Assembly (NCBI GenBank): GCA_046327755.1
Contig: JAXLXW010000002.1
Location: 496,001-560,000 of the forward strand
Length of the DNA: 64,000 nucleotides
Reading direction: 5' to 3'
Source: SCN-70-22 sp046327755
GTDB taxonomy: Bacteria; Gemmatimonadota; Gemmatimonadetes; Gemmatimonadales; Gemmatimonadaceae
A model generated the notes under the pieces. That model saw only the letters and a program-made list of their open reading frames with translations, was not told where the DNA came from and did no database searches. The first letter of the stretch is position 1. Each line of letters opens with the position of its first letter. Position numbers and translations under genes: made by a program. Below are positions 55,604-64,000 of the stretch, piece by piece.

Positions 55604-58600
55604 TCAGTAGCTCAGGTTGACGCGGAACGTGAAGTAGCGGGGTTGCGCCTGCTGCACGAACGAGTACGGCGTGGCGTCGACACCCGACGTCTGCGATTCC
55701 GGGTCAGCGCCCGAGAACTCCTTCGTCCACATCCACAGGTTGCGCCCGGACAGGACGATGTTCGCTTCCTTCGCCTTGGCCAGATTGGCGAAACGGGTCG
55801 GGATGGTGTAGTTCGCCGACACTTCGCGCAGGCGCACGAAGTCGCCCTTCTCCCAGTACGCGCCGAGGGCGGCGCCAGCGATCACCGCGCGGGCCTGCTC
55901 GCGCAGCGGCGTTCCCTTCACGTGCGTCGCGGCGCAGTTGTTGGGGCCTAACGCGCAGGCAAAGCCATCGGAGATCTGGTGCATGATGTTGCCGCCACGG
56001 TAGTCGAACAAACCGTTGAGGCGGAGCTTGTTCTTGAGCAGCCCGAACGTGTTGTTGAGCGACAGCGTACGCGTCGGGACGCTGGGCCCACCGTATACCG
56101 GGCCGCTCGTCGTCGTGACTTCGCTCGGCACGATGATGCCGTCGCCGTTCGCGTCCTTGAAGCCCGTCATGTTCGGCCAGTAGTTCGAGAAGAGCGGGCG
56201 GCCCGGCGCATTCTGGTAGCCGAAACCACCGAACGGCTCGATCCCATTGGCGAGCGAGACGAGTTCGTTCTTGTTCCAAGACCCTTCGAAGCCCGCGTCG
56301 TACTGGATGTACTTGTTGTCCAGGAGGCGGGCGTTGAGCGACACCTCGAGGCCCTTGTTGCTCACCACGCCGACATTGTCGAAGATCGACGCACCGGCCG
56401 TCTGCGACGGAGCGATGTCGCGCTGGACGATCGCGTCGTCGGTGCGCTTGTCGTAGTAGGTGATCTGCAGCGAGATGCGGTTGCGGAGCGTGGTGAAGTC
56501 GAAGCCGCCCTCGATCTCACGCGAACGTTCCGGCTTGAGGTCGCTGTTGCCCAACGCACCGAACGTGACCGCCGGCGCTTCCTGGTTGAGGAGCGTCGCC
56601 GTGATCGGGCGCAGGTACGTGATAGAGGCGTTGGCGGTCGGCTGCTGACCCGAGACGCCCCACGCGAAGCGCGGACGGAAGTTGTTGATCCACTTCGCGG
56701 CGCCATCGTCCCGCACGACCCACGACAGCGTGGCCTTGGGGTACACGGCGGCGCCGAAGTCCTTACCGAACGCGGAGTTCTGGTCGCGTCGCACGGCCCC
56801 GGTCACGAACACCTTGTCCTTCCACCCGATTTGCTGCTCGATGTACGCGCCGAACGTGACGAACTCGGTCGTCTGTTCGGATGACGACTTCTGCGCACCG
56901 GCGTCGATCGTGGCGCCGCCCGGCGGGAGGATCTTCCCCGAGTTGAACGTGGCGAAGCGCCCGTCACGGTTCCACTGAACGCCGACCGACGTCTTGCTGT
57001 TGAAGTCGGTGAAGACCGTCTTCGTCGCGGTCGCGCCGGCGTCGACCGAGTAGCGCTCGTTGTTGTAGCGGTTGACCGCGCGGAGCCCCTGCCACTCGAC
57101 GCCGCAGAAGGTGCATCCCTCGCCGCTGCGGATGATCGTCGCGTCCTGCCAGTTCATGAAGTCGAGACCGACGATGGCGCGGGTTGCGAGCCAGTCGCGC
57201 GGTTTCCAGTTGGCGGAGGCCGAGTTGACGAACTGACGCACGTCGCGCGTCGTACCACGCGAGAACGACTGGCGCGGAGCGGCGAAGCCCCACCCCGCCG
57301 GGTTGAGCGGGTTGGCGGTGCCGAAAAGCCCGGACCCGATCACCCCGTACAGGTTGTCGCCCGTCTGCGGGATGAGCGTCGACGAGGAGATGAAGCCGCT
57401 CGACAGCTGCAAGTCGCCGTTCCCCCACACCGGCATGCCGAAGTTGCCGCGCAGCGACGTCTTGGCGAGCTGGTTGGGAAGGCGCTGCCACCGCGGCACG
57501 TTGTCGACGCCGCGCTCGGTCTTGAGGATGTTCTCTTCCGACGTCGGCATCTGGAGGACGCCGATCTCGTTCTCCCACGTCCCGCTCACGAAGTAGCGGA
57601 GCGACTCCGTCCCACCGCTGACCTGGGCGCCGTAGTTCTGGCGGATGCCGGTCTTGAACGGCGTGGTCGAGTCGTCCATCAGGAGGTTGCGGCGATACTG
57701 CTGCGTGAGCGTGCACAGCCCCGACGCCTCGCGGGCGAGCGTACAGTCGATCTCGCGTCCGTTGTCCTTGCGCACGCCCTTGTTGTAGTACTGGGCGCCG
57801 TAGTCATACGTGTTCTCCGAGGTGCCGCCGCCACCGAAGAGCTGCCACTTGGGCGCGCTCTGGCGCCCCTTCTTGGTGGTGATGACGATGACGCCGTTGG
57901 CCGACTGGGTGCCGTAAAGGGTCGCCGCGGAGGGCCCCTTCACGATCTCCATCGACTCGATTTCCTCGGGATTCAGGTTGTTGAGGAAGTTCGGGCGACC
58001 GCCGCCGACGTAAGAATCGAAGAACGGCCCGGAGATGTCCGGGCTCCCCTGCTCCACGCGCACGCCGTCGATGATGACGAGCGGGTCGTTGGAGAGCGAC
58101 GCCGAGGAGAGGCCGCGGACGCGGATACGTGCGCCGCCGCCCACCGTTCCGCTCGACGCGATCATCGTCACGCCCGCGGTGCGCCCGTTGAGCACGTCCT
58201 GCATCGACGTGATCGGCTGCTTGGAGACCAGTTCCGCCGCATCGATCTTGGCGATCGAGTTGCCCAGCTCGCGCGTGAGCTGCTGACCGGTTGCAGTCGT
58301 CACGACCGCTTCCAGCTGGTAGGGCGCGCGCTTGAGCGTGAAGTCGATCGTCGTCGTCTGTCCGGCCGTGACCGTAAGCGGCTTCACGTCGGAGAGGTAG
58401 CCGATGCGGACGACGCGCAGCTGGTACGTGCCGGGCTGCACGCGCACGAGCGTGAAACGACCGTCCGCGCTCGTCATCGTCCCGATGGGGGACCCATCGA
58501 TCCGGACCTGGGCACCTTCGAGGGGAGCACCGCCTTCACTGTCGGTCACCCGACCAGTGATGCGTGTGGCTCCGCCCTGTTGGGCACCAGCGCCGGTTGC

Positions 58601-58657
58601 CGCGACGGCCCACAATGTCGCAGCGGCGAGAAGCCCTCGAACAAGGGAACTGCTCAT
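55604..58657 (-). CDS. SusC/RagA-family TonB-linked outer-membrane protein
   Basis: TonB-dependent channel paired with SusD, 1017 residues. The ATG at 58657 has AGGAGG five bases upstream, which excludes the longer open frame. A signal peptide (GLLAAATLWAVAATGAGAQQ) is followed by a carboxypeptidase-D-like domain (RITGRVTDSEGGAPLEGAQV). The plug (IAKIDAAELVSKQPITSMQD, MEIVKGPSAATLYGTQSANG) leads to the barrel, which ends FTFRVNLSY. The SusC signature with N-terminal extension is clear. The pair is often linked to TonB-driven uptake of glycans or peptides. No glycosidase gene is adjacent. Confidence 0.95.
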   Translation of the reverse strand: MSSSLVRGLLAAATLWAVAATGAGAQQGGATRITGRVTDSEGGAPLEGAQVRIDGSPIGTMTSADGRFTLVRVQPGTYQLRVVRIGYLSDVKPLTVTAGQTTTIDFTLKRAPYQLEAVVTTATGQQLTRELGNSIAKIDAAELVSKQPITSMQDVLNGRTAGVTMIASSGTVGGGARIRVRGLSSASLSNDPLVIIDGVRVEQGSPDISGPFFDSYVGGGRPNFLNNLNPEEIESMEIVKGPSAATLYGTQSANGVIVITTKKGRQSAPKWQLFGGGGTSENTYDYGAQYYNKGVRKDNGREIDCTLAREASGLCTLTQQYRRNLLMDDSTTPFKTGIRQNYGAQVSGGTESLRYFVSGTWENEIGVLQMPTSEENILKTERGVDNVPRWQRLPNQLAKTSLRGNFGMPVWGNGDLQLSSGFISSSTLIPQTGDNLYGVIGSGLFGTANPLNPAGWGFAAPRQSFSRGTTRDVRQFVNSASANWKPRDWLATRAIVGLDFMNWQDATIIRSGEGCTFCGVEWQGLRAVNRYNNERYSVDAGATATKTVFTDFNSKTSVGVQWNRDGRFATFNSGKILPPGGATIDAGAQKSSSEQTTEFVTFGAYIEQQIGWKDKVFVTGAVRRDQNSAFGKDFGAAVYPKATLSWVVRDDGAAKWINNFRPRFAWGVSGQQPTANASITYLRPITATLLNQEAPAVTFGALGNSDLKPERSREIEGGFDFTTLRNRISLQITYYDKRTDDAIVQRDIAPSQTAGASIFDNVGVVSNKGLEVSLNARLLDNKYIQYDAGFEGSWNKNELVSLANGIEPFGGFGYQNAPGRPLFSNYWPNMTGFKDANGDGIIVPSEVTTTSGPVYGGPSVPTRTLSLNNTFGLLKNKLRLNGLFDYRGGNIMHQISDGFACALGPNNCAATHVKGTPLREQARAVIAGAALGAYWEKGDFVRLREVSANYTIPTRFANLAKAKEANIVLSGRNLWMWTKEFSGADPESQTSGVDATPYSFVQQAQPRYFTFRVNLSY

Positions 58658-59041
58658 GACGCCTCCTGGGGTTGGGGGGGAGAGGCAGTCCAAGCGAATC
58701 CGGATGCGCAGGGAGCGCGGGAGGCCACCCCCGGATTCTCGGGCATACCGTTGTGTATACAAAACGGCGGGTAGGCGGGGCTATCCTACGCCCTCCCGGG
58801 TTCGCTCGCAATATCCCGCAGGAAATCTCGTGCGCTTCGCCCTCGCGAGCGCGCTCCCGGCCCCGTCGATGGACCTCCGGTCCCACACAATTGAGTAGGG
58901 CACAGACGCCAATCGCCGGGCCAGGAAGCGCCGCAGCGCCGCAACCGGGTGCCCGAACGTCGCGAGGCGGCGCCCCGGGACCGGGGCACCGCCTCGCGGG
59001 GGAGCACGCGTCAGGCGCGGGGAGAGTCCGCCCTGGTCAGG
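58658..59041. other. Upstream region of susC and end of the propeller gene
   Basis: About 380 bases without a convincing gene. It holds the long hairpin listed next (58961-58998), and the susC promoter must lie in the rest. An AT-rich patch near 58750 (a GTATAC core flanked by TTGT and AAAA) is a possible promoter or operator. Confidence 0.4.
58961..58998 (-). terminator. Hairpin after the beta-propeller gene
   Basis: An 18-base inverted repeat with a single mismatch, beginning CGCGAGGCGG and ending CCGCCTCGCG, with a minimal loop. It lies 44 bases beyond the stop of the minus-strand gene at 59042. Confidence 0.65.
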
Positions 59042-60217
59042 TCACTGGGGATAGCGATAGCGCTGCAAATAGCGGAGGTCGTCTTCGTCTTTCCGCACGC
59101 CGTAGAGCACGCCCTTGCCGAAGCCGAGCAGCGTCACGTTCGGCGGGGTCCGCACACGACGCTCGAGCCGGCCGTCGGGCGCAATGACGTCGTACTCGCC
59201 GATTTCGGTGGCCCCACCGATCATGCGCACCACCCAGAGGCGACCGTCCGGCGCTGCCCGAACCGAGGCAAACGGGGGCTTGACCTTGGGCCAGGTCGCG
59301 GGCTCCTCGACCTCCATGTTGATCTTGGGCATCTTCTGCCCGCTCGACGCCGCCATCGACGTCCCGAGCTTCATCCCCTGTTCGGCCGCGTCCTTGGTCG
59401 CCTTCCGCGCGAGCGCCTTGTCGGCCTCGGTGATTGGGATGGGCGTGTAGGGAACACGTCCAGCGACCGCCTTGCGACCGGACGCATCGTACCACTCGGT
59501 GTGGTAGTCGGACGCGCGCGCTACGGCGACTCGCCCATCAGGGAAGACCGCCCAGGCGTCGCGCATGACGAACGCCTGCAAGGGGAGCTTGAAGGAGATT
59601 CCGGCCTTGGGGTCGCCCCCCATCTTCGGCATCTCCGTATGCTCGACGCGCGTGGCCAGCGTGTCGCCGCGCGTGCCGATCGTCTGCCAGCGCACCAGGG
59701 CGACTGTGTCGCTCACCGTGGGCATCTTCCCCTGCACGATGGTCATCCCGCGCGACTCGGTGTAGACGCGCCCCTGGGTATCGACGGCAATGACGGCGCC
59801 AACCTTGATGATCGTCGATGCCAGGTCGCCGCTCGTGGCCAAACGCTGGGTGCGGAGCGGCGTCCCGGCGGCGTCGAGCACAAGCAATCGCTGTTGCAGC
59901 ATGTCGACCACCAGGACCGAATCGCCCGAGGCGAAGATCCCGGCGGGGAACTGATACTCCAGCGGTCCGCCACCCTGACGGGAGACCTGCGTCGCGCTCC
60001 CCTTGGCGAAGTCGTACAGGTAGAGGAGACGGTCCTTCGTGTCCGCGACCAGCACGCGCCCGTCGCGCAGTTCGAGCATCGCGTTGGGTTGCGTGAGGGG
60101 CTCGGGGTGCTCGGCGAGGGGGGCGGAGAGGGTGATGGTCTGTGGGGAGGGACGAGTCCCCTGCGCAGACGCCGCACTCGCACCGAACGCCAGCAACACA
60201 AGACACTTTGCGTTCAT
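59042..60217 (-). CDS. Secreted six-bladed beta-propeller-type protein
   Basis: Exported protein of 391 residues with a short signal peptide (MNAKCLVLLAFGASAASAQG). Repeating strand patterns are visible: MLELRDGRVLVADTKDRLLY, AGIFASGDSVLVVDMLQQRL, VGAVIAVDTQGRVYTESRG and VRAAPDGRLWVVRM. These resemble the NHL/6-bladed propeller family common as orphan secreted proteins in Bacteroidota and related phyla. There is no catalytic signature. It is near the SusC gene on the same strand but separated from it by 384 bases including a hairpin. Confidence 0.75.
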   Translation of the reverse strand: MNAKCLVLLAFGASAASAQGTRPSPQTITLSAPLAEHPEPLTQPNAMLELRDGRVLVADTKDRLLYLYDFAKGSATQVSRQGGGPLEYQFPAGIFASGDSVLVVDMLQQRLLVLDAAGTPLRTQRLATSGDLASTIIKVGAVIAVDTQGRVYTESRGMTIVQGKMPTVSDTVALVRWQTIGTRGDTLATRVEHTEMPKMGGDPKAGISFKLPLQAFVMRDAWAVFPDGRVAVARASDYHTEWYDASGRKAVAGRVPYTPIPITEADKALARKATKDAAEQGMKLGTSMAASSGQKMPKINMEVEEPATWPKVKPPFASVRAAPDGRLWVVRMIGGATEIGEYDVIAPDGRLERRVRTPPNVTLLGFGKGVLYGVRKDEDDLRYLQRYRYPQ

Positions 60218-60517
60218 TCGCTTCTATCGCTCATTCGGGGATGAATCGGGCGGCAGATGGCAAGAGCTAACGGGCCCGCAGTGGAAAGATACTATGCGAG
60301 TGAATCTGGTTGTGTCCGGCGGGCAACAACCGGCGAACCTTCTCGCAACCTCCGACGAGTGGCGCCGGCCTTTGGCGACGTGACGTCGAGCTGACGCGAG
60401 GACGAAGATTGCCTGGCAAGAAGAATCTGCTGTGAAACGCCAGCGTTGCGTCGCCGCCAGCAGTTTCGTTGCCGCACCACGTCGGGACCACCCGAATCGA
60501 GTGACCCCATTCGTACC
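60218..60517. other. Divergent intergenic region
   Basis: 300 bases between the propeller gene (minus) and the next gene (plus). I see no strong hairpin or gene. Promoters in both directions are expected here. Confidence 0.35.
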
Positions 60518-61825
60518 ATGTTCAGTCCTCTCGCTTCGCCTCGCCTCGCGGCACTGATCTGCGTCGGAAGTGCGCTCCTCTCACTCGACCTCATCGGGCA
60601 AGAGCGCTGCACCTACGGTGAGTGGACTCGCCCGCGCATCGTTCGCAAGACCTTCGACGACTCGGCGTCAATCCACCCCCTCTCGATCGCAGAGGGCCCT
60701 CGGATTCTGGTGGTTACGGCGGAGTTCCCCCCGCTCGTGGACGGCGGACGCAACTTGGGGGATTCGCATACGCCGATCGCTGTTGTCCGCAACCTTGTCA
60801 CCGGACAGGAGATGGAGATCGCCAAGCCGCGTCACGACATGTCGTACCGTGCCGTACGCGCGCTGATCGATACGAAGGATGTCGTGCATCTGTTCTGGGG
60901 AGAGATTGCCGGTCAGTCCACCGCGGACACCACTGGCGGCACCGGAGCGACCCAGCTCTGGACCATGACCGTCGGACGGAATGGCGCCGATGCTCCCCGT
61001 CTGCTGTACGCGTCGCGCGCGGCGCGGTGGGATGACTCGGCGGATGAACAGCTGACGTTCTCCGACGGTGCGGGCACCCTCTATGTGCTGCTCCCCGCAG
61101 AGGTGGGTGCAACGCGGCATCCGTTCGTGATGCTGTCCTTCTCCAACGGTTCGTGGAGCAACGAACGCGTGGAAGTGGGCCGCATCGTGGTACCTGCCGC
61201 CGTCAGCGGTACTGCGAGGGACGGAGCGATTCACGTGGTCTTCACATCGCCGGATATCAACAGCCAGCGCGCCGACTTCGCTTCCGTCTTCGTCACCACT
61301 CGCCCGTCGTCAACGTCGGCCTGGACGACGGCAAGGCTCGTTCAGGGCGCCATCGGCCATGGAGCCCAGCATCCTGTGATCGCAACAGCTCCTGGCGGTC
61401 GGGTGCGCGCATTCTGGCTTCAACCGGGTGAGTCCGACGGCATCTTCGAGGCCTCGGAGATTCGCGGCGTGGAGCTGAATCGAGCTGGAGAAATTGTGCA
61501 CGGCAACCTGCTATTCCACAGCCCGGTGAACCTCCTGGAGATCCACTCGACGTGGAGCGACGTGTGCTCGACGACGTACCTTCACGTGATAACGGGACTC
61601 GTTGGCGATCGAATGAGTGCGCGAACCGTCTCCTGGGATGGCGCGCGCTGGTCGGATCTGGACGTATTCAATGACCAATTCTGGTTCGTCGGTCGTTCCG
61701 TCATCTCGGACGGAGACGCCAAGCAGCTACGGCGACTCTGGTCCTCGGCATTCTTTGCACCCGGACTACCCATCATGGCCTTCTGGTGGGAGTCCACACG
61801 ACGCCTGGTCATACCTACGAGATAG
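60518..61825 (+). CDS. Secreted protein of unknown function (propeller-like)
   Basis: A 435-residue exported protein. The ATG at 60518 starts a signal peptide (PRLAALICVGSALLSLDLIG). The rest shows regularly spaced beta-strand and Asp/Gly turns with phrases such as DTKDVVHLFWGEIAG, GTLYVLLPAEVGATRHPF, GAIHVVFTSPDINSQ and GGRVRAFWLQPGESD. This suggests a sialidase- or BNR-like beta-propeller without the Asp-box consensus. I recognise no specific family. Base composition seems less GC-extreme and codon use more relaxed than in neighbours, which could reflect fast evolution or transfer (impression, not measured). Confidence 0.65.
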   Translation: MFSPLASPRLAALICVGSALLSLDLIGQERCTYGEWTRPRIVRKTFDDSASIHPLSIAEGPRILVVTAEFPPLVDGGRNLGDSHTPIAVVRNLVTGQEMEIAKPRHDMSYRAVRALIDTKDVVHLFWGEIAGQSTADTTGGTGATQLWTMTVGRNGADAPRLLYASRAARWDDSADEQLTFSDGAGTLYVLLPAEVGATRHPFVMLSFSNGSWSNERVEVGRIVVPAAVSGTARDGAIHVVFTSPDINSQRADFASVFVTTRPSSTSAWTTARLVQGAIGHGAQHPVIATAPGGRVRAFWLQPGESDGIFEASEIRGVELNRAGEIVHGNLLFHSPVNLLEIHSTWSDVCSTTYLHVITGLVGDRMSARTVSWDGARWSDLDVFNDQFWFVGRSVISDGDAKQLRRLWSSAFFAPGLPIMAFWWESTRRLVIPTR

Positions 61826-61940
61826 GTGACTCTCAGGCCGCTCCGTGCGGCCGGCGAACGCTCGCGAAGCCTCTACGAATGCGTAGGCGAACCACGCGAG
61901 CTTGAAATGCACCACATCGTGCCCCCGCGGGGTCACCACA

Positions 61941-62981
61941 ATGTCACCTACATCCACGATTCTCAATGAAACGTGCGCGCTGTTCGCGTGCGCGCGACAG
62001 TTCGGCACGTCGCTCCGGTTCGCTGCCTCTCGCATCGCGATTTCACTCGTTGTACTGCTCTCCGCCTGCGCCGATGGGGGAACAGCAATTACGGCAGTTC
62101 GGACACCTCTGCCCGACCAACCTGGGCGCGCCCCGGAGCAGCAAGCGATCACCGGCGACCTGCGCAACATTCTGCGAGCAGTTGAGGCCGAAGCGTTGAG
62201 CGCCGGTTCGGACTCAAGGAATCGGGCTCAGGTGGTCGCGAACGGCGAGACTCGCGACCTCGTAGGCGCTGCAGCCGTGCGGGACTTCCTGTCCACCGCA
62301 ATCGCGTCAGGTAGCAGCAACATCGACCCGGCAAACCGCTTGACGTACGGCATGGTGGATGACCAGCAGGATCACATTCGAATCACCAATGCCGCGTCCC
62401 TCGTGCTGGTCAACGGGTCAACTTTCGAGTTCACTTCCGTCACCTTCACCAATAAGGGGACGCTGAAACAGTTCACTTTTTCGGGAGAACGAACGGTCAA
62501 CGCGAGCGTTGCAGGTGGTCTTGTTCGGCTCTGGCGGGAGTCAGGAACGCAGACGTTTACGGATACTGCATTCTCGAAGACGGCGGTTTGGAACTCCTTC
62601 AGCGTTTCGGCGGGCTGTCACTTCGTTGCGACGAACAGCACAGACCATGGAGTCGCCTGGCCGTGGGGGTTCATTGTTCCTGGCTTCCTAGTGAAGCGCC
62701 CTACCGCCCGCACGGCAGGAACAAACGAGATCCTGCGAAACTGCGAGCCGCTTGCCCCAACGACATCCCCACCGACTGGCCCGGCGTGCGATGACCCGAG
62801 CGGATCGGGGTGCGTCGGGTCTGGCGCAACCGGCGTGGGCTCTTACGGTGTTGGCGGCGAAAAACGAGAGATCGGGCGGGGCGGCGGGTACCGTACCTTG
62901 TGCGACGTCACCGACTGGTACGAGAACGGCGTCTACGTCGAGACCACTCTTGATCGCTGTTGGACCGAGCCGATCTACTAG
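61941..62981 (+). CDS. Lipoprotein of unknown function
   Basis: A 346-residue protein with a lipoprotein signal ending VVLLSACADGG. The ATG at 61941 is preferred over 61902, although both leave a long N-region. The middle holds beta-rich segments (FEFTSVTFTNKGTLKQFTFS) and several Cys. The C-terminus is low complexity: PTTSPPTGPACDDPSGSGC, then Gly/Ser-rich repeats (SGATGVGSYGVGGEK) and a Cys/Trp-containing end. I recognise no family. It is 115 bases after the preceding secreted protein, and the pair may form one unit. Confidence 0.6.
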   Translation: MSPTSTILNETCALFACARQFGTSLRFAASRIAISLVVLLSACADGGTAITAVRTPLPDQPGRAPEQQAITGDLRNILRAVEAEALSAGSDSRNRAQVVANGETRDLVGAAAVRDFLSTAIASGSSNIDPANRLTYGMVDDQQDHIRITNAASLVLVNGSTFEFTSVTFTNKGTLKQFTFSGERTVNASVAGGLVRLWRESGTQTFTDTAFSKTAVWNSFSVSAGCHFVATNSTDHGVAWPWGFIVPGFLVKRPTARTAGTNEILRNCEPLAPTTSPPTGPACDDPSGSGCVGSGATGVGSYGVGGEKREIGRGGGYRTLCDVTDWYENGVYVETTLDRCWTEPIY

Positions 62982-63013
62982 CAGACGCCGAATGGCAGCC
63001 AGAGGGGTATAGG

Positions 63014-63054
63014 AAGCCGGCGGGCCGACCTTTGTCAGGTCGGTCCGTCGGCTT
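63014..63054. terminator. Bidirectional terminator before gyrA
   Basis: A 17-bp stem with two G-T pairs (left arm AAGCCGGCGGGCCGACC, right arm GGTCGGTCCGTCGGCTT) and a 7-base loop, between the convergent lipoprotein gene and gyrA. Confidence 0.88.
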
Positions 63055-63078
63055 TCCTACACACGGCTGCGCCCGACG

Positions 63079-64000
63079 CTATTCGTCCTCGCTCTCCAAC
63101 TGCAGCTCGTTCGGATCCGCCGGAGCCGTCGCGCCGGCGTCGCCGTTCTCCCCGGTCTCGTCCTTGTCGTCCGGGATGACGCGTGCGACCGCGACCACCA
63201 GGTCCGTACCGTCGAGGTTGACCAGCTTGACCCCCTGCGTGTTGCGGCCGGCCACGCGCACCTGCGAGACGGGCGAACGGATGATCATCCCGGTACGGGT
63301 GATGATCATGACCTCGTCCTCCGCCAGGACCTCCATCAGCGCGACGACATCACCGGTCTTCTCGGTGCGGTTGAGGGTCAGGATCCCCTTCCCGCCGCGC
63401 TTCTGCACGCGGTACTCGTCGATGTGCGAGCACTTCCCGAGCCCCTTGCTCGTGATGACCATCAGCGTGGCGTCGCGCTTGATCACGACCATGCCGACGA
63501 CGCGATCGTCCGGGCGCAGTTCGACCCCCTTCACGCCGGTCGTGTCACGCCCCATCTCGCGCACGTCGCTCTCGTGGAAGCGCACCGAGAGCCCGTGCTT
63601 GGTGGCCAGCACGATGTCGTTGGTCCCGTGCGTGATCTGCACGTCGATCAGTTCGTCGCCATCCTCGATCTTGATCGCCTTGATCCCGGTCGAGCGCGGG
63701 TTCGAGTACTCGCTCAGCGCCGTCTTCTTCACCGTCCCGTTCTTGGTGCAGAAGAGGAGGAACTGGTCGGCCGCAAACTCTCGCACGAAGACCATCGACT
63801 GGATCTTCGTGTCGGGGGTCGTGTTGATCAGGTTGACGATCGGCTTCCCCTTCGTCGCGCGCCCGGCCTGCGGGATCTCGTAGACCTTTAGCCAGTAACA
63901 GCGCCCGTCGTCGGTGAAGATGAGGATGTAGTCGTGCGTGGAACCGACGTACAGCCGCTCGATGAAGTCGCCCTCACGCAGGTCCGCGCCCGACGAGCCC
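63079..64000 (-). CDS. gyrA: DNA gyrase subunit A, C-terminal part (truncated by window edge)
   Basis: Only the 3' part is present; the frame is open to the window end on the minus strand, so the start and breakage domains lie outside. What is seen is the C-terminal DNA-wrapping beta-pinwheel, with repeats such as DFIERLYVGSTHDYILIFTD, GLSVRFHESDVREMGRDTTG and GMIIRSPVSQVRVAGRNTQG. The GyrA-box is QKRGGKG in YRVQKRGGKGILTL, a variant of QRRGGRG, which indicates gyrase rather than topoisomerase IV. It ends in an acidic tail (ELQLESEDE). Confidence 0.95.
   Translation of the reverse strand, partial: GSSGADLREGDFIERLYVGSTHDYILIFTDDGRCYWLKVYEIPQAGRATKGKPIVNLINTTPDTKIQSMVFVREFAADQFLLFCTKNGTVKKTALSEYSNPRSTGIKAIKIEDGDELIDVQITHGTNDIVLATKHGLSVRFHESDVREMGRDTTGVKGVELRPDDRVVGMVVIKRDATLMVITSKGLGKCSHIDEYRVQKRGGKGILTLNRTEKTGDVVALMEVLAEDEVMIITRTGMIIRSPVSQVRVAGRNTQGVKLVNLDGTDLVVAVARVIPDDKDETGENGDAGATAPADPNELQLESEDE

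Overview
The window is a GC-rich (roughly two-thirds G+C by eye), densely coded bacterial chromosome segment with about 47 protein genes on both strands. I saw no rRNA, tRNA, CRISPR array, transposase or phage gene. Three features together suggest a Gram-negative soil or environmental bacterium of the Gemmatimonadota type: outer-membrane genes (TolC, TonB receptors, a SusC/SusD pair), a caa3-type oxidase with a cytochrome c tail, and many secreted peptidases in a very GC-rich genome. This placement is inference; there is no marker such as 16S rRNA to confirm it.

Layout. 1-2500: endonuclease III, a cyclophilin, a 52-residue membrane peptide and a HAD hydrolase. 2900-7960: a TetR regulator followed by a TolC-EmrA-EmrB drug-efflux operon. 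8170-14660: an HD hydrolase, then an apparent operon of ECF sigma factor, membrane anti-sigma candidate, Spy/ZraP-like periplasmic protein, TolC, membrane-fusion lipoprotein and MacB-type permease with no ATPase gene. 14865-17740: a PadR regulator behind four copies of an AT-rich operator, then a Kup potassium transporter behind a terminator-containing leader. 17811-25917 (minus strand): membrane proteins, a ZnuD-like TonB receptor with a DtxR-like palindrome upstream, a double-PDZ protein, and a tight cluster of ornithine-cyclodeaminase-like enzyme, PLP dehydratase and metallo-beta-lactamase-fold enzyme. 26174-35543: a double cupredoxin-like lipoprotein, leuS, a transducer-like protein, two Tat-exported enzymes and an S9 peptidase. 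35857-42673: an aspartase fused to a cyclic-nucleotide-binding-like domain, then ctaC-ctaD-ctaE-ctaF. 42805-53957: envelope and amino-acid genes (NagX-like acyltransferase, PBP4-type peptidase, saccharopine/lysine dehydrogenase, M1 peptidase, sorbosone-dehydrogenase-like protein, REC-GAF-GGDEF regulator, threonine dehydratase). 54255-62981: SusC/SusD, a six-bladed-propeller protein and two unrecognised secreted proteins. 63079-64000: the 3' end of gyrA, running off the window.

How the genes work together. Several units concern envelope export and sensing (two tripartite pumps, a sigma/anti-sigma pair, nutrient-uptake receptors). Others concern amino-acid and aspartate metabolism (two PLP dehydratases, an imine-reductase-family protein, glycosylasparaginase, aspartase, several peptidases).

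The signals I consider most worth following are: the dispersed 8-mer CGTTAGGC, which holds nearly all the rare TTA leucine codons I found; the PadR operator array; the regulatory-domain/aspartase fusion; the sigma-factor-linked pump without an ATPase; and the duplicated cupredoxin-like protein with lengthened copper loops.
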